Positions 24,604-33,292 of a DNA stretch of 64,000 nucleotides are shown here, in pieces; within the stretch, counting starts at the first letter, position 1; the number at the start of each line of letters is the position of its first letter. The translations under genes and the position numbers were made by a program. Source of the DNA: Gordonia sp. ABSL11-1 (GTDB lineage: Bacteria; Actinomycetota; Actinomycetes; Mycobacteriales; Mycobacteriaceae); assembly GCF_030315685.1 (NCBI RefSeq), contig NZ_JASXSI010000024.1, positions 1 to 64,000 of the forward strand. Direction: 5' to 3'. Below the pieces are notes generated by a model. The model worked only from the letters and a program-made list of their open reading frames with translations. It was not told where the DNA came from and searched no databases.

Positions 24604-25568
24604 GATGCGGTGACCCGTGTGTTACCCCGGAGGGGCAGGACCGTCCGCAGCCGCGGATCGAGCAGCGGGTAGATCAGGTCGACGATCAGGTTGACCACGA
24701 CGAAGACAACCGCCACCAGGACCACAACCCCCTGGACCAGCGGCAAATCTTGTTGGCGCACCGCAGTTTCGGTGATTCCGCCCAGCCCGGGCCGGGAGAA
24801 GACGGTCTCCACGATCACCGCCCCGGCCAGCAGGTTGCCGAAGATGATCCCGCCGATCGTCAACGCCGACATGGACGCGTTGCGTAGCACCTCGCGTGTC
24901 AGCGCAGCGAACCTGCTGAATCCCTTCATGATTGACGTGATCATGTAACCCTTCTCGAGTTCCTCGTCGAAGTTCTTCAGCAGGAGCTGCGCTATCGGCG
25001 CGGAGACCGGGATGGCGAGCGTGATGCTGGGCAGGACCAACGACAACAGTCCCTCGTTCCCCACCGCAGGAAACATCCCGAGCCTGAACGCGAACATCTC
25101 CAACAACAGCAGTCCGATCAGAAAGGTGGGAAAGGACACCGCCACCGCGGGGACGGCGGCGACCAGGTTCGAAAGCCAGGGCCGCTGCACGTAGCTGGCG
25201 ATCACCGTCACCACGAGAGCGATGATCACGGCCACGATCAGACTGGTGAACGCCAGCATCAATGTCGACGGAACAGCGTGTAACACCAAGGATGAGACCG
25301 GCTGCCCGAAATGCACGGAGTTGCCGAAGTCACCGTGAACGGCTCGGCCGAGCCGTTGGACGTACTGGATGATCAGGGGGCGGTCGAACCCGTAGTAGTG
25401 ACGCAGGTTCGCCAGATCCTCCGGGGTCATCTGCTGGACTTCGTTCGGGTCGAACAGATGGGTCACCGGATCGCTGGGCAACGCGAACAGCAGTAGGAAC
25501 GACAGCGTGTAGGCCGCCCACACCACTCCCACCGCCGTCGCCAGCTTCAACAGGACGTAGCGAAGCAT
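24600..25568 (-). CDS. Peptide-type ABC transporter permease (DppB-like), cluster 1
   Basis: A 322-residue permease. It opens with YVLLKLATAVGVVWAAYTLSFLLLFALPSDP (single-helix N-terminus plus the periplasmic P-loop region typical of DppB). YYGFDRPLIIQYVQRLGRAVHGDFGNSVHFGQPV follows, then the remaining five helices. The C-terminus VVNLIVDLIYPLLDPRLR is the family end. It partners DppC downstream with a 4-bp overlap and follows the binding protein by 52 bp. It is part of the cluster-1 importer. Confidence 0.86.
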   Translation of the reverse strand: MLRYVLLKLATAVGVVWAAYTLSFLLLFALPSDPVTHLFDPNEVQQMTPEDLANLRHYYGFDRPLIIQYVQRLGRAVHGDFGNSVHFGQPVSSLVLHAVPSTLMLAFTSLIVAVIIALVVTVIASYVQRPWLSNLVAAVPAVAVSFPTFLIGLLLLEMFAFRLGMFPAVGNEGLLSLVLPSITLAIPVSAPIAQLLLKNFDEELEKGYMITSIMKGFSRFAALTREVLRNASMSALTIGGIIFGNLLAGAVIVETVFSRPGLGGITETAVRQQDLPLVQGVVVLVAVVFVVVNLIVDLIYPLLDPRLRTVLPLRGNTRVTAS

Positions 25569-25620
25569 CGTGTCACCTCACTTCTCCGATACGCCGCACA
25601 GTCGTCCACATCTCGGCCCT

Positions 25621-27261
25621 TCAGTTGCTGAGCCAGGTCGTGTACAGGAAATTCCGGCCGAGCGAGTCGAAGGTGATGCCTTGCACATTCTTGTTCGCTG
25701 CCTGGACCGACTGGGTCGTGTACACGGGGTTCACCAACGCGTTGTCGATGATGTATTTCTGTGCGTCGGCAGCGTACTGCGCTCGCCTGGCCGGGTCTGT
25801 GGTCGAGTCCAGCTTCGCAGTCACGTCGACAAGCGGTTGATAATACTGGTCACCGGGTTTGAGGCCCAGGAGGTTGCTGTAGGTCGGCGACAGAGTCTGT
25901 CTGATCACGGAGATGTCGTCCCGGCCCTGACCCGCGATCGAGGCGTTCAACGTGCCGTCCCGCTTTGCGCTGGTTTGTGCTGCGCCGTAGTCGGCGATAG
26001 GCAGCACCTGGAGGTCGAGTTGGATGCCGATCTTCCTCAAGTCCGACTGGATGTACTCGTAGAGTGGCTGATTGACAACGAAATTGGTGATACCGATGGC
26101 CTTCACCGTCAGCCGCTTGCCGTCCTTGACGCGTATCCCGTCACCTCCGGGTTTCCAGCCGTCGTCGTCGAGGAGTTTCGCAGCTGCGCTCGGGTCATAG
26201 GTCAGATCGTTGCTGTGATCAACCCAGCCGGGCACACCTTTTGAGACCACCGAGGTGGAAAGACTGTAGTTGCTCGTCACCAGCTTGCGTGCCCCGTCAC
26301 GGTCCCAGCCCAGCACAATGGCCTTGCGCACGCTCGGGTCGTTTGTCGGTGCGTTGTTCACCTGGAAGTAGAAGCCGATGTCCCACCCCAGCAACGGCTT
26401 GCCGATGACCTGCAGTCCTCCGGCGTCCAGGATCTTTTCGCTCGTCGGACTGATACCCAGCGAGACGTCCACCTGTTGTGATCGGACCGCTCCGACGCGG
26501 ACACCCTCGTCGGATACCTGACGCAACGTCACGCTGTCGAGATACGCGGCACCGCTGTGGCCCACGTCGGCCGGTGCCCAGTTGTAGTTCGTCCGGCGGG
26601 CCAGTACGGTGTCGCCCTGCACGGCGTAGCTCTTCACCGTGAACGGACCCGATCCCACCAGGTTGGCGGGGACCTGACGGTCTCTCACCGACTTCTTGAG
26701 CGTGGCCTCCCCGAGGATCGCGCCCGGATAGAACGACGTCGCATTGAGGAATGAAGCGGCCGGCTGGGTGTAGGTGACTTCCAACTCATCAGGTGCGAGC
26801 ACCGTGGTGCCGCCGTAGTTGGTGGCAAAAGCGGGTACGGGGGCGAGTCCGAGCTCTTCGTTTCCCTTGGCGAGCTGGTCGAGGTTGTCCTTGACGACCT
26901 GGGCATCGAGCTCACTGCCATCGCTGAAGGTGACGCCGGGGCGTAGCCAGAACCTGAAACTGGTTGCGTCGTTGTTGGTTTCCCACTTCGTTGCGAGCCA
27001 CGGCTTCAAGTCCCCGGTCTTCGGATCCTGCCACAGCAGCTTGTCGTAGACGTTCTGGTTGACCAGCGCTTCGGAGAAGTTCGGCGTGGCGATATGTGGG
27101 TCGAGGGACCGGACGGAGTCGTTGATGGCCAATGTCAGATCACCCCCGGTCCGTGGTTGCCCGGGTGAACCCGTGCCCGAATCGCCGGAGTTTCCCGAGC
27201 AGGCCGCGACCAGCGCAACTGTCGCGATCCCGACGGCGAACATCCTCAGTCTTCTGCGCAC
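25621..27261 (-). CDS. Family 5 extracellular solute-binding lipoprotein (peptide/nickel type), cluster 1
   Basis: A 546-residue binding protein. Signal MRRRLRMFAVGIATVALVAA with lipid-modified Cys21 (LVAAC). Family 5 features: GGDLTLAINDSVRSLDPH, YDKLLWQDPKTGDLKPWLAT and GVTFSDGSELDAQVVKDNLD. The C-terminal half carries LPIADYGAAQTS. It captures the substrate for the DppBCDF-type importer downstream. Such proteins bind peptides, but also sulfonates, opines and other small organics. Its place between monooxygenases argues for an organic heteroatom compound rather than plain peptides. Confidence 0.86.
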   Translation of the reverse strand: MRRRLRMFAVGIATVALVAACSGNSGDSGTGSPGQPRTGGDLTLAINDSVRSLDPHIATPNFSEALVNQNVYDKLLWQDPKTGDLKPWLATKWETNNDATSFRFWLRPGVTFSDGSELDAQVVKDNLDQLAKGNEELGLAPVPAFATNYGGTTVLAPDELEVTYTQPAASFLNATSFYPGAILGEATLKKSVRDRQVPANLVGSGPFTVKSYAVQGDTVLARRTNYNWAPADVGHSGAAYLDSVTLRQVSDEGVRVGAVRSQQVDVSLGISPTSEKILDAGGLQVIGKPLLGWDIGFYFQVNNAPTNDPSVRKAIVLGWDRDGARKLVTSNYSLSTSVVSKGVPGWVDHSNDLTYDPSAAAKLLDDDGWKPGGDGIRVKDGKRLTVKAIGITNFVVNQPLYEYIQSDLRKIGIQLDLQVLPIADYGAAQTSAKRDGTLNASIAGQGRDDISVIRQTLSPTYSNLLGLKPGDQYYQPLVDVTAKLDSTTDPARRAQYAADAQKYIIDNALVNPVYTTQSVQAANKNVQGITFDSLGRNFLYTTWLSN

Positions 27262-27359
27262 GCCTTCTCAACCTTTCACGTGTATACGGCCATGCAACTG
27301 CACGCGGCAGGTGTGACTGTGCCGGTGTGCTTGCGAACTACCATGCCTGGGCGGAATTG

Positions 27360-28676
27360 CTATGCCTGGGCGAGTTGCCCGCTGGTGATCCGGAGATCCT
27401 CCCGGAACGTCGATTCCTGCTCGGGATAGTCCTCGCGGAACAGTCCCTTCTGTTGCAGCAGCGGGATCACCTCTCTGGTGAAGTCCGCCAGACCGCCCGG
27501 GAGCAGCGAGGAACTGACGCTGAAACCGTCGACCGCCCCCGCGTGGAACCACTCCTCGACGACCCCGGTGATCTGTTCGGGAGTTCCGACGACCAGATTC
27601 CCGCCGCGCGACGCGGTGAACACCCGCTGCAGCTTTCCCAGGGTGTCGTAACCGTCGTCGACGAGTTTGCGGAGCTTGTCATAGCGTCCCTGTTGACCGT
27701 TGAACGCGACATCGGGCAGGCGGGGGACGGGTGAATCCCAGTGCGGGTCGGGGCCGAAATCATGTCCGGTGTACGAGGAGATGATGACTGCGGCGTAGCG
27801 CGGCGAGGAGGCGCGTTCTGTCTCCTCGAACGTCCGCCGCGCCTCTTCCTCCGTGGAGCCGACGTGCGCTCCGAGGATCGGAACGATGTTCACCGCGTCC
27901 GGGTTGCGGCCCGCCCGCGCTGCCGCATCGCGTATCTGCTGACGGAATGTCACTGCCTCGGAGATGGTCGCGACCGCCGAGAACACGACTTCGGCGTACT
28001 TGCCGGCGAAGTGGATACCGCTGGCCGAGCGGCCTGCCTGGACGAGCACCGGGTGTCCCTGTGGTGACGGGGGTATATCGAGAGGTGCGCCCAGCTTGTA
28101 CGGGCCGAACTGAGCAGTCGAGAAGTCGATCTTCGACAGGTCCGCGTACAGACCGGTGGCGCGGTCGCGGACCAGCGCGTCCGGTTCCCAGGTGTGCGAC
28201 AGATGCAGTACCGCGTCGACGAAATGGCCTGCCTGCTCATAGCGGGCTTCGTGGTCGGGGAGCGCATCGAGCCCGAAAGCCTTCGCTTCGGCGTCTTGTG
28301 CCGAAGTCACGATATTCCAGCCAGCCCTTCCCCTGCTGATGTGGTCGAGCGAGTTGAAGAGTCGGGCAATATGATACGGCGGGTAGAAACTCGTGGTCAC
28401 CGTCGCGATCAGCCCGATGTGCTCGGTGTGCGACGCCACCGCACCAAGAGTGACCAGTGGTTCCAACGTCAGCGGGGGAGCGACCGACAGATAGTCCGAC
28501 ACGTAGAGCGTGTCCGCCAGGAAGATCGAATGGAACTTGGCCTCTTCGGCGAGTTGTGCGGTCCGGATGTAGCTGTTGATGTCGAGTTCGGCGGCGGAAT
28601 CGGGTGCGTCCGGGTGGAGCCACCCCGCCGGGGTGCGGTGTTGCACGACGGTATTGAAGATCAGTTGTCTTGTCAT
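27360..28676 (-). CDS. LLM-class flavin-dependent monooxygenase, cluster 1 (second)
   Basis: A 438-residue reduced-flavin monooxygenase. It starts MTRQLIFNTVVQHRTPAGWLHPDAPDSAAELDINSY, then the hallmark HISRGRAGWNIVTS (about 112-125), YLSVAPPLTLEPL substrate loop, DIPPSPQGHPVLVQAGRSASG, and C-terminus EVIPLLQQKGLFREDY. This reads as the NtaA/SnaA/DszA subfamily (long 430-460 residue forms with an N-terminal insertion). It follows the SfnB-like gene by 35 bp and precedes the binding protein by 98 bp. No flavin reductase lies in this cluster, so FMNH2 must be supplied from elsewhere. Confidence 0.86.
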   Translation of the reverse strand: MTRQLIFNTVVQHRTPAGWLHPDAPDSAAELDINSYIRTAQLAEEAKFHSIFLADTLYVSDYLSVAPPLTLEPLVTLGAVASHTEHIGLIATVTTSFYPPYHIARLFNSLDHISRGRAGWNIVTSAQDAEAKAFGLDALPDHEARYEQAGHFVDAVLHLSHTWEPDALVRDRATGLYADLSKIDFSTAQFGPYKLGAPLDIPPSPQGHPVLVQAGRSASGIHFAGKYAEVVFSAVATISEAVTFRQQIRDAAARAGRNPDAVNIVPILGAHVGSTEEEARRTFEETERASSPRYAAVIISSYTGHDFGPDPHWDSPVPRLPDVAFNGQQGRYDKLRKLVDDGYDTLGKLQRVFTASRGGNLVVGTPEQITGVVEEWFHAGAVDGFSVSSSLLPGGLADFTREVIPLLQQKGLFREDYPEQESTFREDLRITSGQLAQA

Positions 28677-28711
28677 GGAGGGTTCCTGCGATTCGCGCGG
28701 TGGTAGGACAG

Positions 28712-29935
28712 TCAGACGTTGAGGTGACGCGGCGGCCTCTCACCCGTCAGCAGGTGCCGTCCGGTGAGCACGAATTTGGCGCGCGCCGGATCGTGCAGTG
28801 AATGAGTACGGATGTTGCGCCAGTGTCTGTCCAGACCCAGGCTCTCGTCGGTGGCCGAACTTCCCAGGATGTCGAAGATCGAACTGACCAGATCGATACC
28901 GATGTCGTTTGCCAGCCCCTTGGCCTCGGCCACCGCGAGTGATGCGGCAGCGGTGTTCTCGTCGGTGAGCTCAGGGGCGGAATGTGCTTCGTCGATGGAG
29001 TGGGCCGCGCGGCGCAACAAGGCTTCGAGCGCGTGCAGCAGCGCCTGGTGACGCCCGAATGTGTGCTGGACGAGTTCCTCCTCAACGACCGGCCGCGAGT
29101 CGAATTCGGGTTTGGGGCGGCTTCTGGTCCGGACAAATTCCACGGCATCTCCCAGCGCGGCCCGCACGATGCCGACGTCGATCGCGGCATGTATCGACTG
29201 ATCGACCGCGCCTTGGGTTTTCGGCGGTAGGTTGCCGTCTGCCGGCGGGCTCACATCCAACACGAACTCGGGCCTGACCGCGACATCGTGCAGATACACG
29301 GCTCCACTGTGACTAGACCGCTGCCCGAACCCCGACCACTGGTCGAGGTCCAGCTTCACTCCCGGCGCATCTGGTCGCACGAAGACGACCGCCCGGCGTC
29401 GCTGATCGTGCTCGATCACCGCTCCGACGGCTATCCACGACGCTCCCAGCGCTCCGGTCGCGTAGTATTTCTCACCGTTGAGCAGGTATGTCCCCTTGTC
29501 TTGTCGGGATATGCTCGTGCGCCATGCGGTCGCCTGCGCGGTGCCGCGTTCTGAGTTGGCGTTCCCGAGGTGTGCGCCGGCGAGTACCTCGGCATAGATC
29601 TCGGAGGCGACCGCGGGGACGGGTTCACGCCGCAGCCGCTCCTGCACGACCCAATGAGTGAGATACAACTGGGCAAAGGCCGGATCCGCCACCGAGATTC
29701 GCCGAGTGATCTCGACGACGACGCTGTGCGGCAGATCCGGCCCGCCGAATCTCGTGGGGACACGGATGCCCAAGAGCCCCGATCTTGACATCGCGTCGAT
29801 CTCCGACAGCGGGGCTTGTCGTGTCTTGTCACGGGCCACCGCGCCGGCGCGCGCGATCGCGGCCACTTCGTCGGCCGCCCGATACGCGTCGTCTGCGGTA
29901 TGCAGAACCGGTACCTGGGTCATGAGTTCAGACAT
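28712..29935 (-). CDS. Acyl-CoA dehydrogenase-fold flavin monooxygenase (SfnB/DszC-like), cluster 1
   Basis: A 407-residue acyl-CoA-dehydrogenase-fold protein of the SfnB/DszC group, which uses reduced flavin and O2 to oxidise sulfur compounds rather than dehydrogenate CoA esters. The N-terminal helices carry AVARDKTRQAPLSEIDAMSRSGLLGIRVPTRFGGPDL. The mid-domain has NANSERGTAQATAWRTSISR and TYLLNGEKYYATGALGASWI. The C-terminal helices end HDPARAKFVLTGRHLLTGE. The catalytic Glu of true acyl-CoA dehydrogenases is not evident. The chosen start ATG 29935 overlaps the stop of the LLM gene upstream by 8 bp; ATG 29923 is also possible. Membership in a cluster with two LLM enzymes resembles the dsz and sfn arrangement. 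Confidence 0.85.
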   Translation of the reverse strand: MSELMTQVPVLHTADDAYRAADEVAAIARAGAVARDKTRQAPLSEIDAMSRSGLLGIRVPTRFGGPDLPHSVVVEITRRISVADPAFAQLYLTHWVVQERLRREPVPAVASEIYAEVLAGAHLGNANSERGTAQATAWRTSISRQDKGTYLLNGEKYYATGALGASWIAVGAVIEHDQRRRAVVFVRPDAPGVKLDLDQWSGFGQRSSHSGAVYLHDVAVRPEFVLDVSPPADGNLPPKTQGAVDQSIHAAIDVGIVRAALGDAVEFVRTRSRPKPEFDSRPVVEEELVQHTFGRHQALLHALEALLRRAAHSIDEAHSAPELTDENTAAASLAVAEAKGLANDIGIDLVSSIFDILGSSATDESLGLDRHWRNIRTHSLHDPARAKFVLTGRHLLTGERPPRHLNV

Positions 29936-31253
29936 GCGCACTCGTGTACTGACTTTCGGGTACCGCAAGACCCAGATGATCGCGGAAGGTGCTGCCCTCG
30001 TACTCGTCACGGAGCAGCCCGCGCTTGCGCAGTTCCGGCACGACGTGATCGACGAATCGCTCGATACCTTCCGGGAAGTGCGTCGCGCTCACGTTGAACC
30101 CGTCGGAGGCACCGGAGCGGAACCAGAGCTCGAGATCGTCGGCGATCTGCTCGGGTGTTCCGACGAGATGCCTGATGGACGTGCGGTGTCCGAGCAGGAT
30201 CTCTCGGAGAGTGAGGTCCTTGTTCTTCTCGAGTGCCTGCCACGCGGCATCGGTCAGGCCGTGCGAGATGTTCGCCTGGTCCCAGCCAGACGGACGAGCA
30301 GGAGGCCGCTTGTCGAGATCTGCCCGGCTCAGCGGGAGCTGAATACGTTCGGAGAGCTGGGCGAGCGAAGCATCGAGATCGATGTACTGATCGAGTTGAG
30401 CCAGGTGCTCCCGTGCCTCTTGCTCGGTGCTGCCCACGACCGGGTACACGCCCGAGAGCACGAAGACCTTCTCGGGGTCACGTCCCTGGGTCGCGACACG
30501 ACTCTTGATGTCGGCGTAGAAGTCCTGACCGTCGCCGACCGTGTGTCGAATGGTGTAGACGATGTCGGCATGCTTCGAGGCGAAGGTGCGGCCCAGTTCG
30601 GAGGCCCCGGCCTGAATCAGTACGGGATGGCGCTGCGGTGACGGGGGCAATTGCAGCGGACCACGTGACTTGAAGTACGTGCCAATGTGTTCCACGGCGT
30701 GGACCTTCGCGGGATCGATGAACACCCCGCCGGACTGGTCGCCGACGAACGCGTCGTCCTCCCAGCTGTCCCAGAGCTTGGTCACCAGATCGACGAACTC
30801 GTCTGCGCGCCCGTACCGGGTGTCGTGATCTGGCGCATCGACTCCGAAGTTGGAGGCGGCGTTCTGGTTCCACGTGGTGACGATGTTCCATCCTGCTCGC
30901 CCGTGCGAGATGTGATCCAGCGTCGAGAAGCGGCGTGCCAGGTTGTACGGCTCGTTGTAGGTCGTCGAGACCGTCGCGATGAGACCGATCCGGTCCGTCG
31001 AGACCGCGATGGCGGTGAGCGCGTCGATTGGATCGAGAGTGTGCCAAGGATGAGTCGGCACCGTCTCGCGCAGGGATGGGGTGTCAGAGAGGAACACCGC
31101 ATCGAAGGTGCCGCGCTCGGCCACCTGTGCGATCTTGATGTAGGTGTTGATATCCCAGAACTGCCGTGGATCGTCGACGACGCGCCAGCGCGCCGGGTGC
31201 GCGCCGAGGCCCGGATTGTAATTCACCGTGAGGTGAACTCGTCTCGAAGTCAT
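29928..31253 (-). CDS. LLM-class flavin-dependent monooxygenase, cluster 1 (first gene)
   Basis: A 441-residue NtaA/SnaA/DszA-family enzyme and the first gene of the minus-strand cluster. It starts MTSRRVHLTVNYNPGLGAHPARWRV. The active-site hallmark HISHGRAGWNIVTTWNQNAA is followed by PPSPQRHPVLIQAGASELGRTFASKHAD and ends FVDHVVPELRKRGLLRDEY. GGGGGAAATC precedes the ATG with a weak ribosome site. Its stop overlaps the SfnB-like start, so the two are co-translated, consistent with sequential action on one substrate. The 300-bp region upstream (31254-31556) carries no gene and holds the promoters of this cluster and of the divergent DUF1684 gene. Confidence 0.86.
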   Translation of the reverse strand: MTSRRVHLTVNYNPGLGAHPARWRVVDDPRQFWDINTYIKIAQVAERGTFDAVFLSDTPSLRETVPTHPWHTLDPIDALTAIAVSTDRIGLIATVSTTYNEPYNLARRFSTLDHISHGRAGWNIVTTWNQNAASNFGVDAPDHDTRYGRADEFVDLVTKLWDSWEDDAFVGDQSGGVFIDPAKVHAVEHIGTYFKSRGPLQLPPSPQRHPVLIQAGASELGRTFASKHADIVYTIRHTVGDGQDFYADIKSRVATQGRDPEKVFVLSGVYPVVGSTEQEAREHLAQLDQYIDLDASLAQLSERIQLPLSRADLDKRPPARPSGWDQANISHGLTDAAWQALEKNKDLTLREILLGHRTSIRHLVGTPEQIADDLELWFRSGASDGFNVSATHFPEGIERFVDHVVPELRKRGLLRDEYEGSTFRDHLGLAVPESQYTSAHV

Positions 31254-31481
31254 GTGATTTCCCCCAGCGGTCGATCTCGTCGGAAGTGTCTGTGGCGGAG
31301 AGCCGGTGAATGGGCCGTAGCAGACCTTATCGATCCCCGAGATGTTCGGTATCGTTTCAATTGCGCTGCGCTTAATTCGGTCTTCTGGAATGGATTGCCC
31401 AAGCGGGATCTGTGGATGGCAGTGCCGGCTCCCGACCAGGCGGCGGCAAGTCTCCCACTCTGCGTGATCACAACCATTGAT

Positions 31482-31497
31482 CGCGTGGATTCACGCG
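31482..31497. promoter_or_regulatory. Perfect palindrome CGCGTG-N4-CACGCG in the divergent promoter region
   Basis: CGCGTG (31482-31487), GATT, CACGCG (31492-31497) has 6-bp perfect arms. It lies 230 bp upstream of the cluster-1 LLM gene and 60 bp upstream of the DUF1684 gene at 31557, so it could control either. The remaining 31254-31481 shows no further repeat I can support and no SAM riboswitch-like structure. Confidence 0.4.
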
Positions 31498-31556
31498 GCT
31501 AACTTGGCCGGTGCTGCCCCACCAATCCCGTGAGCCAATCCCGTGAGGAGACCGTC

Positions 31557-32351
31557 GTGACCGAAACCTCTGCACCCCCGGTAGGCGACCGGGCGGTGGC
31601 CGCCCAGGAATGGGAACTCTGGCACGCCAACCGCGAGCAGCAGGTCTTCGGATCGCACGGCGTCGCCGCGATCGCGTCCCTCACCTGGCTCGACAGCGAA
31701 CCGGTCGAGATCGCCGGAGTGCCGGGGCGCTGGTCGACCGACGGCGATCAGCCACTCGCGACCGGGCTCTCCGACGACTTCTTCCTCGCGCCGGGTGAGG
31801 TTCGTGAGCTGCAGAGCGATTCGCTTTCCGGCAGCGAACCCCGCACATTGCAGTTGCGGGGTATCAAGCTCGGCGACGACGTGGCGCTCCTGGTGTTCGA
31901 CCCGCAGTCGCTGACACTTTCGCGCTACAGCGGCATCGCTTCTTTCGATTACGACCCTGCCTGGGTGGTCGGGGGCCGCTTCGAACCTGCGGACCCGGGA
32001 TCGGTCATCGGCGTCGATCACGAGCACGGCAAGAGGCTCGACGATCCGCTCGTCGGTGTGGTCCGCTTCGAGCACGCCGGAAACTCCTACGAGTTCGCGG
32101 CATTCCCCTACCTCGAGGGTCGACTGCACATCACTTTCTCCGATGAGACCAGTGGGCACACCTCCGACAAGTACCGGTTCTTGACCCTCTCGGCGCCCGA
32201 CGCGGACGGCAATGTGGTTGTCGATTTCAACCGGGCCTACCTACCGCCCTGCTCGTTCAGCGATCAGTATCCATGCCCGATTCCGCCGGCACAGAATCGG
32301 CTGCCGTTCGCGGTGACGGCGGGAGAGACCTTCCCGATCAAGCGCGACTAG
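31557..32351 (+). CDS. DUF1684-domain protein
   Basis: A 264-residue DUF1684 protein, common in Actinobacteria and Bacteroidetes and of unknown activity. The N-terminal WELWHANREQQVFGSHGVAA and LTWLDSEPVEIAGVPGRWST, plus the late YRFLTLSAPDADGNVVVDFNRAYLPPCSFSDQYPCPIPP, match the family. That C-terminal NRAYLPPC..PCPIPP stretch is the most conserved part. GTG 31557 has GAGGAG at spacing 6. Its TAG overlaps the stop of the convergent HxlR gene in the four bases CTAG (32348-32351). Confidence 0.82.
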   Translation: MTETSAPPVGDRAVAAQEWELWHANREQQVFGSHGVAAIASLTWLDSEPVEIAGVPGRWSTDGDQPLATGLSDDFFLAPGEVRELQSDSLSGSEPRTLQLRGIKLGDDVALLVFDPQSLTLSRYSGIASFDYDPAWVVGGRFEPADPGSVIGVDHEHGKRLDDPLVGVVRFEHAGNSYEFAAFPYLEGRLHITFSDETSGHTSDKYRFLTLSAPDADGNVVVDFNRAYLPPCSFSDQYPCPIPPAQNRLPFAVTAGETFPIKRD

Positions 32352-33283
32352 AGGATGTCGATATCGCGCCCGTGTAGTGGTCGCGCGCAAGCGCCGCAGT
32401 GCAGCTCTGGCCGGAAACCATTGCCGCAGGAGCGATGTCGCAGGATGAGCGCTGGTCCTTCGGGCGCCCGGAACCAGTGCTGACCCCAATCGATCATCAT
32501 CGCGATGGCCGGGAAGAAGGCCTCGCCCTTGGCAGTCAGATGGTAGGTCGGCCAGTCCGACCGCTCCCGGCTCGCCCGGGTCTCCACGACGCCGAGGCGG
32601 GCGAACCGTGCCAGCCGGTCGGCGACGATCGACGGCGGAGCGCTGGTGCGTCTGGAGAAGTCGACGAACCGTGCGGCGCCCAGGAACAGCGCGCCGAGAA
32701 TGGCCGCCGACCACCGATTACCCAGTAATTCCATCGTGTGCGGCAGGAACTGAGCGGGGTGGCGCGCCCGGGCGGAGCGGCGGCGGTCGATTGATGCCGG
32801 CACGCTGCGTGACCAGTCCCCGCTCGGCCCGAGCGACGTCGGTATGTCCGTGCGCCGCACGCTCTTGCCGCAGGCGCGACAGATGAGCAACGGAACGAAA
32901 TCGGAGTCGCATATCCGGTGGTGCATCCGCGGCAGGGCGGTTCCGGCATCCGGTGACCACTGCTGCTCCCAGGCCCACATGGCCAGCAAGATCGGCCACA
33001 CGCTGCGCCCGCGTTCGGTGAGCACGTACTCGAAGCGTTCGGGTCGTTGCTGGTAGGGCTGTCTGACGAGCGCCCCGGATGCGGTCAGTCCCGCCAGCCT
33101 GGCGGTCAGCACCGAATGCGAGATCGTGCCGTGCGCAAACCAGTCGCAGTAACGCCGGGTACCGGCGATGGCGTGCCGGAGAATCCAGAGATTCCACTCG
33201 TCGCCCAGAACACCGAGAGTGACCGCGATCGCGTTGTCCCCGCCGGGCGAGAGTCGGGTGTAGGCATCCTCGGGGTTGGCCAC
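32348..33283 (-). CDS. Two-domain HxlR-family regulator with Cys-pair segments
   Basis: A 311-residue protein with two HxlR winged-helix domains in one chain. Domain 1 (about 18-110) reads VLGDEWNLWILRHAIAGTRRY and LTERGRSVWPILLAMWAWEQQW. Domain 2 (about 180-275) reads LLGNRWSAAILGALFLGAARF and LTAKGEAFFPAIAMMIDWGQHW. Each is followed by a short cysteine-pair tail (CRACGKSVRRTD in the first, ELHCGACARPLHGRD in the second), possibly a metal or redox site. Double HxlR proteins bind as pseudo-dimers. It is 9 bp behind the nitronate monooxygenase gene in one operon with the thiolase, so it may control this locus through the repeats at 35596-35690. Confidence 0.8.
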   Translation of the reverse strand: MANPEDAYTRLSPGGDNAIAVTLGVLGDEWNLWILRHAIAGTRRYCDWFAHGTISHSVLTARLAGLTASGALVRQPYQQRPERFEYVLTERGRSVWPILLAMWAWEQQWSPDAGTALPRMHHRICDSDFVPLLICRACGKSVRRTDIPTSLGPSGDWSRSVPASIDRRRSARARHPAQFLPHTMELLGNRWSAAILGALFLGAARFVDFSRRTSAPPSIVADRLARFARLGVVETRASRERSDWPTYHLTAKGEAFFPAIAMMIDWGQHWFRAPEGPALILRHRSCGNGFRPELHCGACARPLHGRDIDIL

Positions 33284-33292
33284 AATTGCGAA

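Noticed and set aside
29928..31253. Naming the cluster-1 enzymes DszA and DszC
   Set aside because: They share the family fold and order of such enzymes, but identity to the dibenzothiophene enzymes cannot be judged here and no DszB is present.
31254..31556. SAM or other riboswitch upstream of the putative sulfur cluster
   Set aside because: I could not find a conserved four-way junction or the paired elements; only a simple palindrome is visible.
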